64,000 nt of DNA, from the NCBI RefSeq assembly GCF_021018895.1, contig NC_079381.1:12773001-12837000 (forward strand), in the 5' to 3' direction. Within the stretch, counting starts at the first letter, position 1. Each line of letters starts with the position of its first letter. The stretch is from Seriola aureovittata. Its lineage: Eukaryota; Chordata; Actinopteri; Carangiformes; Carangidae. The notes under the pieces were generated by a model. It did no database searches. It was not told the origin of the DNA and was given only the letters and a program-made list of their open reading frames with translations. The position numbers and the translations under genes are program-made. This document shows positions 25,211-53,800 of the stretch, piece after piece.

Positions 25211-26258
25211 TAAGGTTGTCAAAAGTAAATAAAAATGATCTAAGTGCTTATTCAAGACCTCAGTTCAGTTCAGTCTGTCTGAAGTTTGGCTTGCAGCAAA
25301 ACCAGATTGTTCAGTGAGTTTTTCTGTACCAGCACTTTGTGCAGGTTAAAAACAAAGGGGAAAAAAGATCCTATTTTATTTGCTCAGGAGTTTTTCTTTT
25401 GGACAAGGTCTCCGAAGCGGTAACCAGTATAATTTTTAAACTAGTATTGTATCAAAGTTTATAAGTCTGGTATGCTGATAATCTAGTGGCAAGGAAGAGA
25501 CTCATAGCTGAGTAGCAACAAGCAGAGTCAGTACAGGCCCTGAAAATACACCAACAGGGACTTAAAGGTATACTAGGCAGCAAACAATGTATGGACTCAT
25601 ATGAAAATAATCCCCCTAAATCATCATTTAATAGAGTGAGTTTGATTTACTTTTCATTTCTTTGTCATTTTTAATGTTGCTATAATATTCTGAAATATTT
25701 TTAGAGGAGCCTATATTTCTCTTATGGCTTTATTTAACAACATTAGTTGTAATTTCTCATATTGTAATAAATTGTGTGTTTCGGATATTTTATTGGCATA
25801 TCACTACAATATTTTGTTGTTTTTCTCTTTTTTAGACATCAACAGCAAAGTTACTGCAAGTAACATTTCCCTCTCAGTGTACAACCGCAGTAAGTTACAC
25901 CAACAAAGCAAGACACCTGGCCATGCAGGTAACATTACAAAATATTGGTGCTGTCATTGTGAGTATGTGATTTGAATCTGTAAATGTTGATTTTGGTGAG
26001 ATTCATCTCCCAATTACTGCTGGTCAAAATAATTCTGTGACAGTGGATTTACTGAATTACTAGCTAACAATCCTTTTGATTGTTGGTTAATCTGCATTAT
26101 GTTTTAAGGATTAATTGTGTGTCCAAAAAGTAGTAATAGTATAAAATAGTAAAAAAAAAAACTATCATAATTTCCTAAAGCCCAAGTTGACATTTGAATA
26201 ATTAAATATAATAAAAGATTTAGAAGCAGAGTATTTCTATTATTAAAAAAAAAAACAT

Positions 26259-26290
26259 TATCAACAACTACTATAAAATAGTTGTTGATA
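26259..26290. other. Perfect 12-bp inverted repeat (hairpin)
   Basis: Arms tatcaacaacta and tagttgttgata at 26259-26270 and 26279-26290, separated by an 8-nt loop. There is no run of T immediately after it and no gene context. It may be a remnant of a fold-back element or chance in AT-rich DNA. Confidence 0.5.
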
Positions 26291-27172
26291 AATTTTCTGT
26301 TCATAGACTAATATACTAATTCATTGGCTAATAGTTTCACCACTACAAATGATAAAGCATTTGGCTCATTCATAATCAATACAGGCAAAACAAACCAAAA
26401 CAAATATTAAATGAAACGACTTTTGCCAAACCTCCCTGTCACACAGAACATCCATGAATCTCATATTTGTCCAGTAAAGTTAATCCACAACTATAAGTGA
26501 AGTTGGCAAACATATCGCGTGAATCAAGATTAAATCTGGAATCAGAAAATAAGGTAAAATTAGTCATATAGACAATTGCAATACGTGAAGGAAGTGACCT
26601 TCTGAACTGACCCTGAATCTCAATGATTCACAGAAAGAAAACGATTCTGCAGTGGGAACCTCTCCTCCATTGACAAACACATGGACACAAAGTTTTGGTT
26701 AACACGACATAACAACAACCTCGGACCTGTCGCACTCTGCAAACTTTGGCAGAGTGAGACATATCAGGTTATGATAGCTACACTGTACACCTGAATATGA
26801 GTTGACATTACTAGTCAGCTGGTAGCAACACAAGCTAGCACATGCTTCATGAATGAAACAGCTGATGCCAAATAAGCCTGACTTCAGTGCTCTGCCTGAA
26901 CAAACACTATGCACCATTCATTGTTTTGCTCTGTCAGAAATGCAACAAAAGCAGAGGCAAATTTTCTATCTATGTTTATTTCCCATATCTGTTTTTCTCC
27001 GCAGTACCATTATAGTCATGCTAGTGGTGTGGCTTTAGGTAGAGTCTATTAAATGTTCTGTTAAATGTTGTACAGAGATTCACTGTATCACTGTGTTGAT
27101 CACCTCACTTTTCATTTTGTTCCACCAGCAGCTCAGAATCTTTACTTACTCTGTGAAATACCTCCACGTCCA

Positions 27173-27237
27173 CTAGATGGATTGCACAAAAGTTTGTACA
27201 GGTCCTAATGACTTGTGACCACATGGCCTTTGGTGAG
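27173..27237 (-). repeat. Possible short copy of the gctaacatgctaa repeat family, distal module
   Basis: Blocks 'agatggattgcacaaaa', 'ttgtacag', 'cctaatgactt' and 'cctttggtga' resemble, from memory, the distal part of the dispersed family seen at 32690-33245 and 56550-56950. Similarity is patchy and I cannot align it beyond short blocks. Confidence 0.25.
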
Positions 27238-27944
27238 CTAACAGCATGACTCTAGACTCTAGTTAACCATTAGCGTGGGTACTCTGTGGTTATGTGAGGA
27301 CCCCACGGCTGTCAATCAAAACAGACCAGCTAAGGAAAGTCATGAATAATAGAAAACAAGCATCTACAACATCTATCGTACCAATTTGATAAAAGCATTA
27401 AAAACATTAATGCTGAAATTTACCAGATAAATAATCCGATCACACTGGTAAAGTCCTTCATTTAATTAAAAATAAATATATGGTTTTTATCACATGTGAA
27501 CCAGTCAGTTGTTTCAAAAAGCTAGTAAAGGCATTGTAATTTGACACATTTATACATTTCAGTAGTTATGTAACACATTTAGATCCCAGCAGAGAAAAGA
27601 GGAGTCCTGAATCCCAGTGGTGACAGTGAGCAGTGACAGCTGTAATGTTGTTAAGAGGTCATTACAGGCCATTGCACTCTGGGTTGTGGGAAATTACTGT
27701 AAGTCATTATGTATGTGCTAAAGGACTGTTTGTCCCTGAGGAGTTGTACAGTAGTCCTTCATTTTAACAACAGCTCTGTTTGCTGTCACCTCACATGAAC
27801 AGTCCCAGTGAAATATGTTAAAGTTTTAATTGACTGAAAATTGCTATTTAAGTTCCCTGTTAGTTTTGGTTGATTTTTTTTTTCCTGTTGATGTTTCCTT
27901 TACTAAGAGTTCAGTTGTTAGTGATTACTGTAGACGTCACATAT

Positions 27945-27950
27945 TTTATT
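27945..27950 (-). terminator. Candidate poly(A) signal of ggt1
   Basis: TTTATT on the plus strand (AATAAA on the minus strand), about 540 nt downstream of the ggt1 stop codon. It is the first full hexamer I found past the stop. Use is inferred. Confidence 0.35.
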
Positions 27951-28487
27951 TTTAATGGTCAGCAATAATAGGAAACAGCTTTACGCAGCTGATGATTTAC
28001 AAAAGTGCTTCATAAATAGATAAAAATCATAAACACAGTGTAAACTGTTTCTGCAGTGAGTAATGATTTCAACATTAACAGGTAGCTCTGTTTTCTTATT
28101 TCACTTTCAACTTAGAAAAAACTTGAATGGCAGCAAAGCTATACTTCAAAATAATTCCCTATGTCTTGTGCATGTCTTAATTACATAAAAAAGATGTGGT
28201 GACACAGAAATACAGCAGACACACGAGTTGATATTCCGAAACAATTTCAGACTGAGGCACTTTGTTGTCAAGGTCAATAACAAGCAATCGGTCCATTTTC
28301 TCTTATCTCAGTTGCACGTTATGAAGTACGTGAACATTATTCTAACTTAATGAGAGAACAGTTGGTGCCCGAGACAGCTGACGATGGTTCCTGGTTCTTT
28401 ACTAAGTCTCTAATCTCTGAGCTACCACTGGAGTCAAGGTTCACACAGCTACAGTCTCTCTGCATAATCAGAGGTGTGTTTATGACC

Positions 28488-35734
<7,247 letters not shown>

Positions 35735-36244
35735 TTTTATAGCTCAGGAACAATTAATAAATTATTCAGTGCCTGTTAAGAGAAAAAAAAAACATGCACA
35801 TCATTCATATCTTAAAATGTATGAAAATATATGTAAAAAAGGTTATACATATTATATCTAACCAGCCAATTAAAGTTCAGAAAATCATCTAGACTGCAGA
35901 GTTACACATTTCTGTTGAAGGAACTTGATATGACCTGGAAAAAGAACACAAAGCTCCACTTTATTCCTTATGTCAGAAAAAAATGTAGTTTCATGTTTAA
36001 GTTTAACTGTCACAAAAATGGGTCTAAGCAGTTAAGAATATTACACCAGAGAGATTTTTTCTCTGAAGCTGAACATCAGCTTGTTACCAGGAAGCTGCAT
36101 CTGTGTGTCCTGTGACCTCCTCCAGACAGTTTGAAAACCTCTGGACTAAAACAGATGGTATAATTACTGAAAAAATCCAATACATAGATTGCACTGTGTC
36201 CAATAGAGTTTATAATGTATAATGGTCTATTTGGTCTGTTGTAG

Positions 36245-36354
36245 GCAACGCACCACAGATGAAGATCCCTGGAGTCAATTTGGAGAAAATCTCACACACC
36301 AACAGCACAATATTTCCAAGTGATGCACCCGTGATCCACAAGACTGCATCCATG
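36245..36354 (+). other. Orphan exon-like module antisense to the ggt1 5' intron
   Basis: A 110-nt open segment is flanked by a plausible acceptor (tttggtctgttgtag) and a perfect donor (ATG/gtaagt). From its internal ATG at 36259 it encodes MKIPGVNLEKISHTNSTIF and continues SDAPVIHKTASM to the donor; the frame is also open upstream to the acceptor. Codon choice and composition look protein-like, but I do not recognise the sequence and no partner exon is evident. It could be an exon of an undescribed plus-strand transcript, a relic exon, or chance. A (GT)7 tract lies 14 nt after the donor. Confidence 0.3.
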
Positions 36355-36547
36355 GTAAGTACAGCTGAGTGTGTGTGTGTGTATTATAGTCCCTCTATAA
36401 ATTGTTTTTCTCCCAGGTTGAAAATAAGTGCACTTCACCTATGCTGACATACACACTGCTTATCATAACGCAATTTACATTGTTCAATATTTTCTAACAC
36501 TAAAGTCCAGCCAGACTGAACAAATAATGACAGATTTAATAGAGAGA

Positions 36548-36553
36548 TTATAT

Positions 36554-36588
<35 letters not shown>
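36548..36588. repeat. (TA)n microsatellite
   Basis: About 41 nt of TA units broken once by AAA. It lies in the presumed ggt1 5' intron. Confidence 0.95.
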
Positions 36589-37299
36589 GTGCTCTGTCAT
36601 GCAAAAATGAGATGCAGTAGTTAACTGTAAACCAAACCTACTGAGCTGTTTTGAAATTTACATTTAAAATAATGTAGCCTACACAAATAACATGATTTAT
36701 TTTACTGTACTGAGGTCTTGGCTAGCCAACAAGCCTCTAAATTATTGTTCTAACAAAGTAAAGTTTTCTGAATCATACATTATACTGCAGATCAGTTTTG
36801 TACATGTGACATGATCTGACTGTGAGGCAGTTAGCGTTGGCTCTGCTTTCCGCATCCAATAAGATCAAACTGAGAAAGCCTGGAGTATTTTAGCTTAATA
36901 ATACCTCCAAACCCTAAAGCCTACTGTCATGCAGATTCTTTGGTCTGTCAGAGGAATGAGACCAGATTATGTAACAGGCAAGTGAATCGACTCAGTTGTA
37001 CAGCACACCAGCTTCTGTTGCACATTACAGCCATTTATACAAATTTATCACCTGCTAAGTACAAAGTGACTCCAGCAATTTAAAGTTAAAACAAACATTT
37101 TCAAGGTAAAACAACATGGAAAATTTTGAATCCAAATTTCTGTGACATTTTCCTCAGACATTGTACCACCTTAACAATCGAGATTAATCTTTCCAAACAT
37201 GGAAAACAATTTTCTATCTTACCTTGGTTTCTCTCGGGGCCTCAGCGACAGGCTGTTCACTGTGTGCGTTTGCCACGATCTGCAGCAGCTGATAGGTAA

Positions 37300-40200
37300 T
37301 AGACTTTCTGTACTTCTCAATGTGTAACTATCACAAAGTCATTAAACTTTAACCCACCCCACCATAAAATACCTAATCTGTGCTCCCGATGGGGGAGAAA
37401 AAATGCAAACAAAGACAGAAGAAACCACTAGAGACTGACATTCGAGTTATCACTCAAATAATTAGTCATCTGTAGTCAATCTTCACATAACTTTCTAATG
37501 CTACCATGGAGCAATTGCATGACCTTGAAACTGAGAGGAAACAACAATCCACTGGATGAATGGTTCTTTATCTGCAGTGATATTTAAACCTATCTATGAC
37601 AAAGATTAACTATCAGTAGCTACACTTTTCTGGTGGTTCATTCAAATAGATGACATATGACTCTAGGTAGTCAACACAAAATGATAATGTCGGGCCCTGT
37701 TTCACAGGTCTAATGCAACGCAGCCCTAGTATAAATATTGTTTTTTTTCTGCATGACTGCTCACAAAACCTTTTGATAGCTTAAGTTTTAAATAAAGTGC
37801 CTCCTCACCAGGAAATTGAAGGCTTTCAGGGCTGCAGGGAGAAGATCACATCTGCCATGAGGGGAGGAAAGAAGAACAAACTGCGGGGGGACAGTGTGTG
37901 AAGGGGTGCAGAGCTGGATGAGTAGGGTCAGTTAAATAAGCAGCTAGGCCAATAGGTGGAGGGCAGCGAGGACAGGACAGATGACTTTCTCAACTCTGAC
38001 ATGGGATCTCCGGGCCAATTATTGCAGGTAATAGAAACCCTTCTCCCACTGATTAAAGTCCCTTTGGAATTGACCCTCTAATGCTTCCAGACTGCACCCC
38101 GCCCCCGAGAAGCTCCACCAATAAAAAGGTTCACAGAGAAAATGCGGGGGGGGGGAAACAAAGTGCTCAAAAATCTAATTTGTTCAAGCTCCAGATGGCC
38201 TGAAGGTGCTCGAGGAGGAGTGGTGCATATGCAATCAGAGAAGAAGCCCCGACAGGCAGCCTTGAAATTGTTTCCCTATCAAATAGTTATGTCTAGGTTA
38301 CAGGTTATTCAGGTGAGCAGAGCTTCTTTTTTTTTTTTTTTTAATGGAGCATATTCAGATTCATTCATATTGTACTGGAGAAAAACCTTTCCACTTCCAG
38401 AATCAGACATTAAATGTGTATCATTGTGCAATTTGAGCTTTGAAAAGCCAAAAAGTCCTGGCAACACTTAGAACTGACAGTGATAGCACCATCCGAGGAG
38501 TCACCAGAAATGCAGTCTCTCTTTCGTTCATTTGGTCCCTGAATTGGACAATTCCAGCTGTGAAAACACTAACAGTTAATGTTTGTGTTTTCGCAGCTGC
38601 AGCCCTTTAGCTCTACTAAATATCCATAGTTAGTGACAAAGCTCCATTGCAAACAGAGACGTATGGAGCGGTATGGCATGTAGGAACATAAGTGCACTCA
38701 TGTGGGCAGCTGAACTATCACAGAGTATTGTTTCATCTAAATGAAAAGTTGATGGCTCTTGTTTGTTTTTGAGGATTTCAATGACTCAGGAACGACTGAC
38801 ACTGACAGAAGGTTGGTTTAATAATTCCATGAAAAAAAGATTTTAATACAGATTACAGTGCCTATATGCAGATAATAATGTATATTGGACCATGTATGCT
38901 GAGGTAATTATATAATAAACATGTTGGGCATCTAGTTCGATGCTCTATTTCTTCCTTTATTCAGAGGGCGCAGAACAAAACATATTCTTTTTTTTTTTTG
39001 TTCTTTATTTCTTGTGCATAATGCAGAAAAGTACCACTCACAAAGCAGCTTTTGTGTTGTCATCTTCGTCTCATTCTTCCTCCTTTTTGTCTTCTCCTGT
39101 GAACCCAGTTACTTCGGGTATATAAAGAATACATGACAAAGCCTGATAGTAAATGTCACATCCATCTGTGCCGTAGTGGTGCGACAACAAACAGCAGGAA
39201 ACGCTGGTTTATAAATCACTTCCCATGCTGGACACATGAGAGAATGAGTCTGGCTTCAGGCCTGACACTGTGCAGAGGAGGACCACCTCACCCCCCAAAC
39301 CACCAGCATGAAGGGTAACAGTTACTCTCCCAGTGCGCCCATGATTCACCTTGAATTAACTGGCAGTTAGCTCATAAATCTGGCACCTGACACCGGTGTC
39401 ACAAGCAGATCAGAGGAAGAATAAGCAGCCAAGGATTAAAACTAAAGATAATGGAAAGTTCCTTCTCCTCCGTGTTGTTACATCTGCTCCTGTACAACGC
39501 GCTGGCGGCTGCCAACACTGACAACATGCTGCACCAAAAACATCCAAGAGGTCGCTGGATCTCTGAGGAGACAAAATAAGATGTTAGGTGTACATTACGC
39601 AGCGGCAGCTCACTGAGAATTTCTTTCAACTTCTCAAATCTATAGTCAGCGATCGTAGCTTAGTGATCATCACTCACATCACTTTTAAGCCCAGGTCTTG
39701 AGCAGCTGTCTGACAATCATTTCTGGCTGGATGTGGTTTTTTTTTCAGCTATGATAATGCTGTCATAATGCAGAACCATATGCAACAAAACTCTGCCCAT
39801 AAATCTTAAAATGAGGCAATGTAAATTGGTACAAACCTTGTGGTGAGGAGCCTGCTGGTTTTTTCCCCCCTAAGACACAAAATCCTGCTTAAATCCAAAA
39901 TAAAGAAAGGGCAAGAATCTAGACAATCCAGGAGACCATCGACCCAGAGAATGAGGTGGGCAATTAAATCCCTGGATCCAAATAGACAAAGCCAGTGAGA
40001 GACATTAGACTTTACAAGCTTGATGTGGATGCACCAGGTGCTGAAGGACTACTCAAATTCTCTATTCTCCAGCACAGAGCTCACTACTGTTTCCATTTAG
40101 TCTGGGAGGTGATGTTACCTATTAAACCCAATCACAGTGGGGGTTGTGTCTGTCTGGTGATGTAAGCAGATTGCGAGACTCCACTGTTGTATCATACAGG

Positions 40201-41290
40201 GCTGCCAGTGGATTAGGTTTTGAGAGCTTGGGCCCAAACTCATTTCTCCTCCTCACTGCACAGAGAGATAAGGTGTTTTTAGTTGGTTAACATGATACAT
40301 CTCTGTCAGCGCCAGTGAACGCAGTTGAAGAAATGAGCAGTACAAGCATGTCGTCTGTAAATTGTCTCAGTTTAGCTCTGATGTCGACGTTTCTTCGCCT
40401 GGAGGAAATTCTTACAGCACTTCTTTTCCTCCATATAAACACTGAAACATGTTTTGCTTGCTGTATCCATCCCTCCTGTTTATACTGGAAGAATTGTGAT
40501 GGAAGGGCGAAAATATATCCCAGAGTATATCAGAAGCTAATATGAGGGTTAGACAAAGCAAGCCGGTATCTTCCACAGTTATAGTATTTTGAATATGTTT
40601 TTGCAGATAACGAGGACTGAGGATTTTGTTCCTCATCTCTTACATTAAAAGCAACGGAGGAATGATGACAGCAGACCGAACCTGTTTTCAATGTACATAA
40701 GGGCACGTGACGATTGCTTAAAGACAGACTTGAGAAAATTGTGATTTTCCTTTGAGCTTCAGTCCAGGTCATGATGAGATACCAATTAGTGGGAAAGTAG
40801 TATGACAAAAGCTACAGTTGTCGTCGCAGGCTGAGAGTTTCAAGTCTTCCCCACCTGTGCTCGCACCCAGCTGTGATGTCCACAGCAGGGTGAGACGTCA
40901 AACCACTGAAGGGCAGCTGCTGTTTTGTTGCTCTGTGGAGACGTATCACCGCCGATCCACTTGTTTTAAATTGTAGCTCTCTGCTGTTCAAACTCACAGG
41001 TCATGTCTTGCCCGTCTGTCCATCAGCCCATCTGCGTGGGTTTTGATCAATATTGTTACTGATTTAATGGGCATCCAATAGTTTAGCTCACAGTCTGCAT
41101 AGCTGATGGATGTACTTTATAGTTGGAGTCTATTTTGCAATTTCATCTGGGGAGATTTAGTGCTATTACTCATCGGCGGCAGAATGCCCATCCTACATAC
41201 TTGTCATGAATGCACAGTGGCTACAGTCCATTGTCCCCAAGTGCTCAGAAAATTAGCACCCAGGAGTATGTTGCGCATGAACTAAACACT
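37300..41290. other. Intergenic space between the divergent ggt1 and lrrc75b genes
   Basis: No supportable gene in about 4 kb. It includes a short G-run near 38145, a poly-T run near 38325-38342, and AT-rich DNA. It must contain the ggt1 promoter at its left edge and the lrrc75b promoter at its right edge. Short frames here show no family resemblance or splice context. Confidence 0.45.
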
Positions 41291-41294
41291 GGTC

Positions 41295-41391
<97 letters not shown>
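41295..41391. repeat. (TATC)n tetranucleotide microsatellite
   Basis: 97 nt, 24 perfect TATC/CTAT units, ending 479 bp upstream of the lrrc75b start codon. Open frames across it read as Ile-Tyr-Leu-Ser repeats and are artefacts. Confidence 0.98.
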
Positions 41392-41469
41392 CAGATTATG
41401 AAATTATTACATAAGACCCTACAATAACTCAGGATTAAGCATGTCTACTTTCTCTGATTGACTCCGTGT

Positions 41470-41869
41470 TAGATCAACACCCTGTGCGTTGTGATGTGGG
41501 GTCAGATAAGAAAACTAAGCTGAGAGCAGTTTCCCTCATGAGTCTCCCTCTCGGGCTGTGCAGAGCATCGCGATCTGATTGGCTGAGGAGGGCACCAGTT
41601 CCGAGTAAAGCAAAGGATGCCAGAGTGCTCAGGCAGTGCATGGACTGGATGCAAGCAGGGGACGACGGCGATACCGGGCGGCCGCACATTATTATGGTGA
41701 GGCTTCACAGTTCTGACGGAGCTTGAAACTTTGCAGCACTATTTTAGTGAGGGTAGATGTTTTTCGGCACATCTCGCTGCAAGTTTAAGTGTGATGTTTT
41801 GGCTGCATGTTGTAGAATCCCTCTCACCACCACCACTTCCACTTCCACCGACACATCCCCTCAGGAGTG
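41470..41869 (+). promoter_or_regulatory. lrrc75b: lrrc75b promoter-proximal region and 5' UTR with two upstream ORFs
   Basis: A GC-richer patch with an inverted CCAAT box (ATTGG at 41579-41583) and CpGs (cgggcggccgc near 41686). Two upstream ORFs precede the main start: 41694-41726 (10 codons, ATG with A at -3 and G at +4) and 41757-41870 (37 codons, weaker context). The stop of the second overlaps the main ATG as TGATG at 41868-41872. No TATA box was identified, and the transcription start is unknown, so either upstream ORF might not be in the mRNA. Confidence 0.4.
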
Positions 41870-50846
<8,977 letters not shown>

Positions 50847-53800
50847 GTGAGTGTGTCCTCTCTGCTGTGCCATCAGTCTTCAGATCGACAGTTCCTGCCA
50901 CAGTAAACACATCCTCGCCATAAGCATCAATGCCAATCATAATCCTCCACAGAGTCGCTCTGAAATACTAGACGTAGAGGAAGTCTGGGACAAGTCCGTC
51001 GCCTGTTTCTGGGAAGATTTTTCCCCTGTTAGTTTGAGGTTACATTTGTGATAATGCATTATTTAGGTTTTAGGGTTTTCTTGTGATGTTAAAGTTGTTC
51101 CTGGGAATAACTCTTTTTTTTGTGGATTCCTGTGCAACAAAGGAAAATAAATTTTAAAAACAGAACTCCAGGTAGTTAGCAAAAAAATGGATTTAGTCTG
51201 ACTTTCTGATATTATATGGTGACGTACTTTTTACACTATCTTCGAGGTGGAAAACAACACAATGCCAACTCAACAGAATAATTTCATCCTCTCCTTTTCA
51301 GCACATCATTAGTTTTACGTATGAGTGGTTATAAAGCAGAGGGTGCTGATGCTGACCTGAGGTTATTCCTGCTGCTGTGGCGGGGAAGGAATATCCATCA
51401 CATGCAGACATTTTTCTGTGTTATTTCAGTGGCACAGTATGAGGAACTGGAGCACTGTTCGTGGACAGTGATAACATTAGGACTATCTTATACACCCAGC
51501 GCCTCACCTGTTGAATGCAGCTCTAATCGGCCCTGCTGCTCTGATTTGTGTTCAGCGAGTCTCATCTAAATTAAGCAAATACACTGTTTGTCCATCTCCT
51601 CTAGAACAAAACAGAGGCGCTTTGTGTCGACAGGACAACATCATTTGTCTGTGACTTCCAACACTGTTACAAATCACAATTGAAAAATAATCCTGATCTA
51701 TGATGTGATATCACTGTGGTTAAAGTTTAGTTAGGGTTAGGCACAAAGGGATGAGATATTATATTAAAGTTAGGTGACCTTTGTTGTCATGGTTACAATA
51801 ATAAACGCATGGTTACTGTTAGGAAGAAATCGTGGTTATGGTGATAAACGTTGGAAATGAACAGTCGCCTCCTAGGTTAACAGCCAATGTTTTGGTGTCT
51901 CATCCATTAACCAACCTCTGCCCTGTATAGACTTTGTTGCTCTACAACAACATCACCTGACCTGCTCCTTTGCTCCCGTCATCGTGCAGCTGCTGCAGAT
52001 CATTTCAACATCAACATACATATTTTTTTTAACTCAATCTCAATTCAACCCTTGTGTTATTATTGGTCTGAGTCTGATTCATCCACACCGTCATTTGTTA
52101 ATTAATGGTGAAATGTTGCCGCACGCCCCCGAGGAAAATCTTTTTGAAGGAAAATAACTTGCAAATGAAACTTGATGGAAGAAAAGAGGTTTTAGAAAAT
52201 CCTGAGGTGACACAAATTGATTAAAATGTGGAGTGATGCATTATGGCTATGCTTCTCAATTGTGTGCTTTTAATGGATTTCTTTTTGTGCATTTTATTTT
52301 TTAATAAACTTTTTACTTTTCTCAATTTCACGTGTTCCTTTATATACTTTTTACTTTACACTTCTCTGGTGTTTTATTTGAAGTTTTGAAATTCATAAGA
52401 AGATATAATTGTGCTTTTAAGTACCAAAAACCATCTCTAAATAATTTTACATCTCTTCTTTCATGCTTCTCTCTGGAGCTCTGCCAAGAACAGGGCGTTA
52501 TGTGTCGGTCTCAGAGCCTCTCTTTTGATTGGCTGACTGTTTTTCTTAGTGGCACATGGCCAGGCCAATCACAGAAAAAAGGATTGTAGCTTACTACCGT
52601 AGCTTGGTAAAACTTACCAGTAATGGCAAGTGACAGTGAGTCCAGGTGGCACAGCTGAGGGTGTTTCGTTGTGACGTCACCAGTTTATGGAGGTGCTGAC
52701 AGCTCATTTTAAGGCCGAATAGGCGCTGTGTGCATTTCTCCATAGATTCAGCATTTTGCTTTTGCAGCATTTATACAGCACATAGACCTATAGGATGAAT
52801 GATACGTCCATTTTCACACTTGCCTCTCAGCAGCAAAAGCTGTTTCCTGCCTGATACTACAGCCTCACACCAGCTGAAACACCACCCATGAGCAGTGTGA
52901 GATGTTTTTTTGCCATTATCCCTCATCATTAATGTGTACTCCCAAACTGTCTCCAAGAATGATCTGCTGAGACAAGAGACTAAGATAAGTAGCTTGAGTA
53001 AACAGTCTGAGATTTGAACTTGGGCCGTTACAGGCTGATTATCTATGCTTAAGTGAGATAAAGAAAGAGCAAAAGAAAGAGTCTTATTGCAGCAACTGTG
53101 AAAACACTGCGTAAACAAATAAAAATGCTCTCCAACTCAAATTAAGTAACATGTACGCAGGTATATTTGTTGAGACATAATGAAAAGAAAAAAAAACTGA
53201 AATGATAATCATGAGACTCCCTCTCCCTGAGCAATTAACCCAGATTGAAAGATTTTTTGACAGCTTGAGTTAACTTCCCGCCCAAGTCTCTTGGTTGCAA
53301 TGTTTCGAAATAACACTCAACAAAACAACAAGGCAGACTCTCCCAGTGTGCTCATTAACAAGCCCTGTCTCCCTCACTGCCTCCACTGCAACCATCCAGA
53401 CAGCAGCCCTTTACTGTGGGACTCAGGCCAGACTCTTTTTTGTTTATTGTGCCTCCATGATTATTGTGCTCGCTAAAACGTGCAGAAATAAATGTCTTTG
53501 GATCAAATGAAACATTAGGACAATTTGACATGGTTTCAGATGCTTTTCTGATATTGATCTTTTCATTGTAGCCCAATCCTCCCTTCCTCTGTTTCTCTCT
53601 CTCTCTCAGTCTCCCTCATCCTCCTGCTCTCTTTTCCTTTTTCCTTGTCCTTTTTTTTTTGTTGTTCCTACCTCCTTGAATTCTCCTATTTTAAAATCCC
53701 TTTCCTTGCATTGATTTTTCTTCCTCTCTTGTTTTCCTGTGGGGGTTTTCTCTCCTTCTTTTGAGAGTCCATTTTGTTCAACAGTTGCCACACAGAGCGG

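Larger units (their letters stand above)
21750..28480. other. Region between the convergent ggt5 and ggt1 genes
   Basis: No supportable protein gene. It contains alternative ggt5 poly(A) signals, a promoter-like patch with a CRE at 24.5-25.2 kb, a 12-bp-stem hairpin at 26259-26290, fragments that resemble fish dispersed repeats near 25565 and 27173, and a minus-strand AATAAA at 27945-27950 that could end ggt1. Poly-A and poly-T runs are frequent. Confidence 0.45.
35735..37223 (-). promoter_or_regulatory. ggt1: Probable 5' UTR exons and first intron of ggt1
   Basis: Upstream of the ATG the minus strand has a strong acceptor (a run of T and C ending taacag) at 35773, leaving 38 nt of 5' UTR (35772-35735) in the first coding exon. 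A matching consensus donor, AAG/gtaagata, lies at 37223/37222, so an untranslated exon probably ends at 37223, inside a slightly GC-richer segment up to about 37290. Its 5' limit and promoter are not determined. A plus-strand exon-like module (36245-36354) lies within this intron. Confidence 0.5.

Noticed and set aside
35735..35748. TATAAA just before the ggt1 ATG considered as a TATA box
   Set aside because: It sits inside the probable 5' UTR, three bases from the start codon and downstream of a strong splice acceptor, so it cannot be the core promoter.
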